From Desulfosporosinus sp. (lineage in GTDB: Bacteria; Bacillota; Desulfitobacteriia; Desulfitobacteriales; Desulfitobacteriaceae), in the NCBI GenBank assembly GCA_003513495.1, contig DOPM01000046.1, positions 150 to 64,149 of the forward strand: DNA of 64,000 nt. The letters run 5' to 3'. The position numbers and the translations under genes are program-made. Shown here piece by piece: positions 60,374 to 64,000 of the stretch; the first letter of the stretch is position 1, and the number at the start of each line of letters is the position of its first letter. The notes beneath the pieces were generated by a model that saw only the letters and a list, made by a program, of their open reading frames with translations, was not told the DNA's origin and made no database searches.

Positions 60374-62548
60374 ATGGCAGACAAACAGTTTAAAAAGAAA
60401 ATTTCGGATGCACTTGGTAATGACGTCTTACGTGGAGCTTTGGGGCGCTTTGGAGATGCCTATGTCATATCTCGTGAAAAAGCTTATGAAGGGTATAATT
60501 TTAAAGAAATTAGCGACAATATTGCGCAAGTTAAGTCCTATGCAGCTAGCCATTTGGACGAGATGATTGATCAATTTGAGAAAGAAGCAACAAAACGAGG
60601 GGCTAAAGTATTCCGTGCAGCCACTGGAGAAGATGCAAAACGATATATTCTCGAGTTAGCTAAACGAAAAGACGTGAAAAAAGTAGTAAAGTCAAAATCA
60701 ATGGTTTCAGAGGAGATCTTACTTAACAAAACATTGATGTCTGAAGGAATAGAAGTACAGGAATCTGACCTGGGAGAGTGGATTGTACAGTTAGCTGGTC
60801 AACATCCCTCCCACATGGTTATGCCTGCAATTCATATGACTAAAGAAGAAGTTGCCGATGTTTTTTCTGGTCATTTGAATAGATTAAACCAACCAGTAAT
60901 TGCTGAACTTGTTAAAACGGCCAGAACAGAGCTTAGAAAATCCTTTCTTGAGGCTGATATGGGGATTTCCGGCGCTAATATGGCAATCGCCGAAACAGGG
61001 ACTTTAATGATGCTGACAAATGAAGGTAATGGTCGTTTAACATCTACCTTGCCTCCGACTCATGTATTCTTAGTCGGTATCGAAAAACTTGTTCCAAAGT
61101 TCGAAGATGCAACCCATATCCTTCAAGCACTTCCCAGAAGTGCAACGGGTCAACAAATAACTAGCTATGTGAGTATGGTAACGGGTCCTACGCCTGCATA
61201 TTATTCCGACGGCACAATTAAAGACAAAGAATTCCACATTATTCTAATGGATAATGGCCGACGTAAGATGTATAACGATGAGAAGTTTAAGAAGACATTT
61301 CAGTGTATCCGCTGTGCATCTTGCCTAAATGTATGCCCCGCATTCCAACTCGTAGGTGGGCATGTCTATGGGCATATTTATACTGGTGGCATCGGGACGA
61401 TCCTAACTAATTTTGTGAACTCTGAAAAAGATGCTCAGAATCCTCAAAATCTTTGTCTGCAATGTGGTAAGTGTTCTGAAGTATGTCCAGGAAAATTAGA
61501 TATTCCTCAAATGATTCTAGAGTTACGTAACCGTATGGGAGAAAAAGAAGGACTACCCTTTACCCAAAAATTTGCACTGGATGTAGTGTCTAATCGGCGG
61601 CTTTTCCATTCTCTGTTACGTGTAGCTTCTGTCGCGCAAAAGCCGTTTACCAAAGGACAGCCAGTTATTCGTCACTTACCAATGTTCCTCTCAGGGCTGA
61701 CTGAGAAGAAGAGTTTACCGGCTGTAGCTAAGGTTCCCTTCAGAGATGTCATTAAAACTATAAAACAGGATGTTAAGAATCCTAAAGGAAAGGTTGCCCT
61801 TTATGCAGGCTGTCTGATTGATTTTGTTTATCCAAAGATTGGAGAAGGAGTTATCAGTGCCTTTAATGAAAAAGGATACGAGGTTGTCTTCCCAGACGGA
61901 CAATCCTGTTGCGGTGCTCCAGCAACTTATATGGGAGATCGAAATAATGCACGTAAGTGTGCAATTATGAATATCGAAGCGTTAGAGGCTGAAAAGGTGG
62001 ATTATGTTGTCTCAGCATGTCCGACCTGTACCCACGCGCTTAAAGAAAGCTTCAAAGAGCTGCTTCAAGATGATCCAGCATTAGCAGCTCGTGCGGAAGA
62101 GTTAAGTCGAAAATCTAAAGACTTTTCCAAGTTGTTGTTTGATCTTGGTGGACTAACTCCAGGAGGAGATGGAATTCCCCTTAAGATTACTTATCACGAC
62201 TCCTGTCACTTGAAACGCTCAATGGGGGTTTACGCGGAACAACGAAAGATATTGACTGATACCGCAGGAGTTCAACTCATTGAAATGAAAGAATCCGATC
62301 GGTGTTGTGGCTTTGCCGGATCCTACTCCATAAAATTTCCAGAGCTATCCGGACCTATCCTGGATCGTAAACTAGCTAATATTGATGAGACGGGTGCAGA
62401 TGTTGTCGTAGTTGATTGCCCAGGATGTTTAATGCAGATTTCAGGTGGCCTCGATAAGCATAATCCAAACGTTAAGGTTATACACACCGCAGAACTTCTT
62501 TTAGAAAAGCGGAAAAACGCAAAGAAAAATAAGAGTAAAAAGAAGTAA
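60374..62548 (+). CDS. LutB-LutA fusion: LUD, ferredoxin and CCG-domain oxidoreductase
   Basis: This 724-aa protein joins what are usually two genes. Residues about 1-300 form a LutB LUD domain (ANMAIAETGTLMMLTNEGN). Two 4Fe-4S sites follow, CIRCASCLNVCPAF near residue 315 and CLQCGKCSEVCPGK near residue 365. Residues about 465-710 hold two CCG domains (SCCGAPATYMG; RCCGFAGSYS), as in LutA/GlpC. The complex oxidises L-lactate to pyruvate and passes electrons to a carrier. The Lys-rich C-terminus is unusual. No lactate permease is adjacent. Confidence 0.88.
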   Translation: MADKQFKKKISDALGNDVLRGALGRFGDAYVISREKAYEGYNFKEISDNIAQVKSYAASHLDEMIDQFEKEATKRGAKVFRAATGEDAKRYILELAKRKDVKKVVKSKSMVSEEILLNKTLMSEGIEVQESDLGEWIVQLAGQHPSHMVMPAIHMTKEEVADVFSGHLNRLNQPVIAELVKTARTELRKSFLEADMGISGANMAIAETGTLMMLTNEGNGRLTSTLPPTHVFLVGIEKLVPKFEDATHILQALPRSATGQQITSYVSMVTGPTPAYYSDGTIKDKEFHIILMDNGRRKMYNDEKFKKTFQCIRCASCLNVCPAFQLVGGHVYGHIYTGGIGTILTNFVNSEKDAQNPQNLCLQCGKCSEVCPGKLDIPQMILELRNRMGEKEGLPFTQKFALDVVSNRRLFHSLLRVASVAQKPFTKGQPVIRHLPMFLSGLTEKKSLPAVAKVPFRDVIKTIKQDVKNPKGKVALYAGCLIDFVYPKIGEGVISAFNEKGYEVVFPDGQSCCGAPATYMGDRNNARKCAIMNIEALEAEKVDYVVSACPTCTHALKESFKELLQDDPALAARAEELSRKSKDFSKLLFDLGGLTPGGDGIPLKITYHDSCHLKRSMGVYAEQRKILTDTAGVQLIEMKESDRCCGFAGSYSIKFPELSGPILDRKLANIDETGADVVVVDCPGCLMQISGGLDKHNPNVKVIHTAELLLEKRKNAKKNKSKKK

Positions 62549-62880
62549 TTTAATTCAACAATATTTGTGCTTAAATACTATTTTTCTGCCAAGGAATTTC
62601 CAGGTCAAACCAAGAAGTAAGTAAAGGGTAGCAGACAACCATTACCAAAGGAAGTAGGCAATGTGTTGCCACGAAAGCGAGCGAAATCGCATTAGAGGGA
62701 AAGGTTGTTTAGCGAGAGAGGAGAGGCAGAGAAGGGTAAACCATTTTTTAAGAATTGACGTTTTATTATTTAGTGTTTTAAAAGGGACAGTCACTAATTT
62801 ATAGTTATGATTTAGAAGTAAGAACGAATCGCAGCTAGTCTATACCTTTTAAGAATGTCTAAATTAAGCGTTTTTATGAC
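62549..62880. other. Gap segment with small hairpins
   Basis: The 330 bases after the LutB-LutA fusion contain GGCAA-TGTG-TTGCC and GCGA-GCGAAA-TCGC in tandem near 62657-62694. AGACAACC and GGTTGTTT lie farther out as possible closing arms. No convincing reading frame is present. It may be part of a structured RNA or simply a decayed region. Confidence 0.35.
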
Positions 62881-62894
62881 ATGAAATGGGGATC

Positions 62895-63055
62895 CTTAAG
62901 CTGAGGCCTCATACAAAATGGCCCTCCCGATGTGCCTGCAGCATACTAGGGAGGGCTGCCTCAGGGATTGCACCTCTGTTTAAGAGTGGGTCGTAGCAAG
63001 AACTGAGTTGTTAAGCGTCCTAGAGGAGAACTTCTCTTCTGGGACCTTTTTCGCG
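62895..63055 (+). ncRNA. Candidate free-standing structured RNA
   Basis: CTGAGGC (62901-62907) pairs with GCCTCAG (62958-62964). Inside, GCCCTCCC (62921-62928) pairs with GGGAGGGC (62949-62956), capped by TGTGC/GCATA. A second unit, TTGC/GCAA (62969 and 62996), encloses a CTCT/AGAG hairpin. The end is a terminator, GTCCTAGAGGAGA with TCTCTTCTGGGAC, then TTTTT (63017-63050). No open frame fits. The nearest gene starts 240 bases farther on, so it looks like an independent RNA. I do not recognise the class. Confidence 0.55.
63017..63052 (+). terminator. Terminator of the candidate RNA
   Basis: A 13-bp stem with two wobble pairs and a short loop is followed by five T. Confidence 0.75.
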
Positions 63056-63057
63056 TT

Positions 63058-63084
63058 GTAGGGCAATACATGAATTGCTCCTAC
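63058..63084. repeat. Dispersed palindrome, copy 4 (diverged)
   Basis: GTAGGGCAATACA and TGAATTGCTCCTAC align with copy 2, with one deletion and several changes. It sits directly after the RNA terminator at 63052. Confidence 0.7.
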
Positions 63085-63292
63085 GGGTTTTCCGATAGTT
63101 TTAAAATTTCCTGTTTGAGTCAGGTGAATATGGATAGGAATTATGTTGGCAGAGCTGGGAATATTAATAGTTGATTGACTGTAACATCTCTAAGACTAGA
63201 AGGAATTTCGAAGAAAAAGGAGAATATTAATTCTACAGGGCCAGAACAACGAAGAATTCTGTGCTTGAGACCTCAATTAGGAGGACAACATT

Positions 63293-63985
63293 GTGATCCG
63301 AGCAATTCTCTTTGATATAGAGGGAACATTGACAAACCTTGATACAGCAAAGTTCGTTCAGAACTACCTTGGAATCTTAGCACCACGATTTGCACACCTT
63401 CTTTCGCCGGATAAGTTTTCTAAACAATTATTAAAATCTTTAGAAACTATTCAAAAAGAACCTAAGCCTGAACAAACAGTCATACAAGCATTTTTTGAGG
63501 ACTTTTCTAAGGCCACTGGGCAGTCTGTACAGGTCTTAAAGCCTATATTTGAGGAATTTTACATTTCTGACTTTCCTGCCTTACGATGCCTCGTTCAAGC
63601 CAATCCACTATGGGTTAAAGTAGTGGAATTTGCTATTCAACAAGGCTTTTTAACGGCGATAGTCTCCAATCCGCTCATGCCGTTAATTGCAATACAGGAA
63701 GAAATTCGTTGGTCCGGTCTTACCCCTGAACATTTTAAAGTTATTGCAACCTTAGATAACGTACATTTTTCAAAACCACACCTCGGGTTTTTTCAAGAGG
63801 TAGCGGAAAACCTAGGAGTCAGGCCTCAAAATTGCCTTATGATCACCCCACACATCAATGATATGGTCTGTCGAGAGTTAGGCATGAAGACGTTTTTAGT
63901 TGGGTCGAGAGATACAGAGATTCAAACAGATTATGCTGGCCAGCTCGATGATCTCTTTCAGCTTATTAGTCAAGGGAGCCTGTGA
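63293..63985 (+). CDS. HAD-superfamily hydrolase
   Basis: This 230-aa protein (GTG start after AGGAGGA) has the HAD motif I LFDIEGTLTN at residues 6-15, motif II Ser/Thr in TAIVSNP near residue 120, and the later Lys in HFSKPHLGFF and motif IV-like NDM. In motif I the second Asp (DxD) is Glu (DIEGT), a change seen in some HAD phosphatases. The stop codon lies 15 bases before the window ends. Substrate unknown. Confidence 0.85.
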   Translation: MIRAILFDIEGTLTNLDTAKFVQNYLGILAPRFAHLLSPDKFSKQLLKSLETIQKEPKPEQTVIQAFFEDFSKATGQSVQVLKPIFEEFYISDFPALRCLVQANPLWVKVVEFAIQQGFLTAIVSNPLMPLIAIQEEIRWSGLTPEHFKVIATLDNVHFSKPHLGFFQEVAENLGVRPQNCLMITPHINDMVCRELGMKTFLVGSRDTEIQTDYAGQLDDLFQLISQGSL

Positions 63986-64000
63986 AGAAGTTTAACTTGA

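Overview
The window looks like chromosome of an anaerobic, endospore-forming Firmicute of the Peptococcaceae/Desulfitobacteriaceae type (Desulfosporosinus- or Desulfitobacterium-like). This rests on gene content: SpoIIIE/FtsK, SpoVS, TepA, RNase Y, YmdB and a KinB-like orphan kinase point to a sporulating Firmicute. A tungsto-enzyme (AOR), a sulfoacetaldehyde acetyltransferase homologue, a LutB-LutA fusion and a selenouridine synthase point to the sulfite/sulfate-reducing clostridial branch. The genus is inference. No rRNA, tRNA, CRISPR array or complete insertion sequence was seen.

Layout. 0-3.0 kb: a decayed stretch with two broken genes (MenA-like; DUF6483-like) around intact trmB and a hot-dog thioesterase. 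3.1-3.9 kb: tepA. 3.9-15.9 kb: a 12-kb accessory block between tepA and ftsK, genes that adjoin each other in Bacillus. A 57/56-bp imperfect direct repeat carrying the tepA terminator bounds the block. It has two modules: tetR, a structured RNA, an Fe-alcohol dehydrogenase, AOR and moaD-like; then lysR facing an xsc-like gene, a 3-hydroxyacid dehydrogenase, an MFS carrier, a second ThDP enzyme and SCP2. 16.1-21.7 kb: ftsK, mnmH, ymfK-like, rodZ-like, yajQ. 21.7-22.05 kb: a repeat module and a 42-bp perfect palindrome. 22.1-26.8 kb: motAB, ygiQ and a Cys-rich hypothetical gene. 27-31.4 kb: pstSCAB-phoU. 31.4-38.8 kb: rimO, pgsA, a membrane protein, a short FtsH-like protease, cinA and a DEAD-box helicase. 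39-44.6 kb: recA-recX, an attenuator-like leader, rny, a hypothetical gene, ymdB, spoVS. 44.6-52.7 kb: dipeptidase, PHP phosphoesterase, coiled-coil protein, HD protein, guaB, membrane protein, glycerate kinase, TetR and P1 peptidase. 52.8-59.2 kb: hypothetical gene, orphan histidine kinase, ArgA-like GNAT, class II terpene cyclase, a 55-aa protein and a TPR protein. 59.8-62.5 kb: lactate-utilisation type lutC and lutB-lutA. 62.9-63.05 kb: a candidate structured RNA. 63.3 kb to the end: a HAD hydrolase.

How the genes fit together. The core runs (ftsK to rodZ-like; pgsA-cinA-recA-rny-ymdB-spoVS) follow the Bacillus order of chromosome segregation, phospholipid, recombination and RNA-decay genes. 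The accessory block adds catabolic potential: aldehyde/alcohol conversion by a W- or Mo-pterin oxidoreductase, and a possible sulfonate or hydroxyacid pathway releasing acetyl phosphate and sulfite. The most novel-looking items are that pathway module, the attenuator-like leader of rny, the structured RNA ahead of the Fe-ADH/AOR operon, the candidate RNA near 63 kb, and a four-copy dispersed palindrome with one compensatory base pair.
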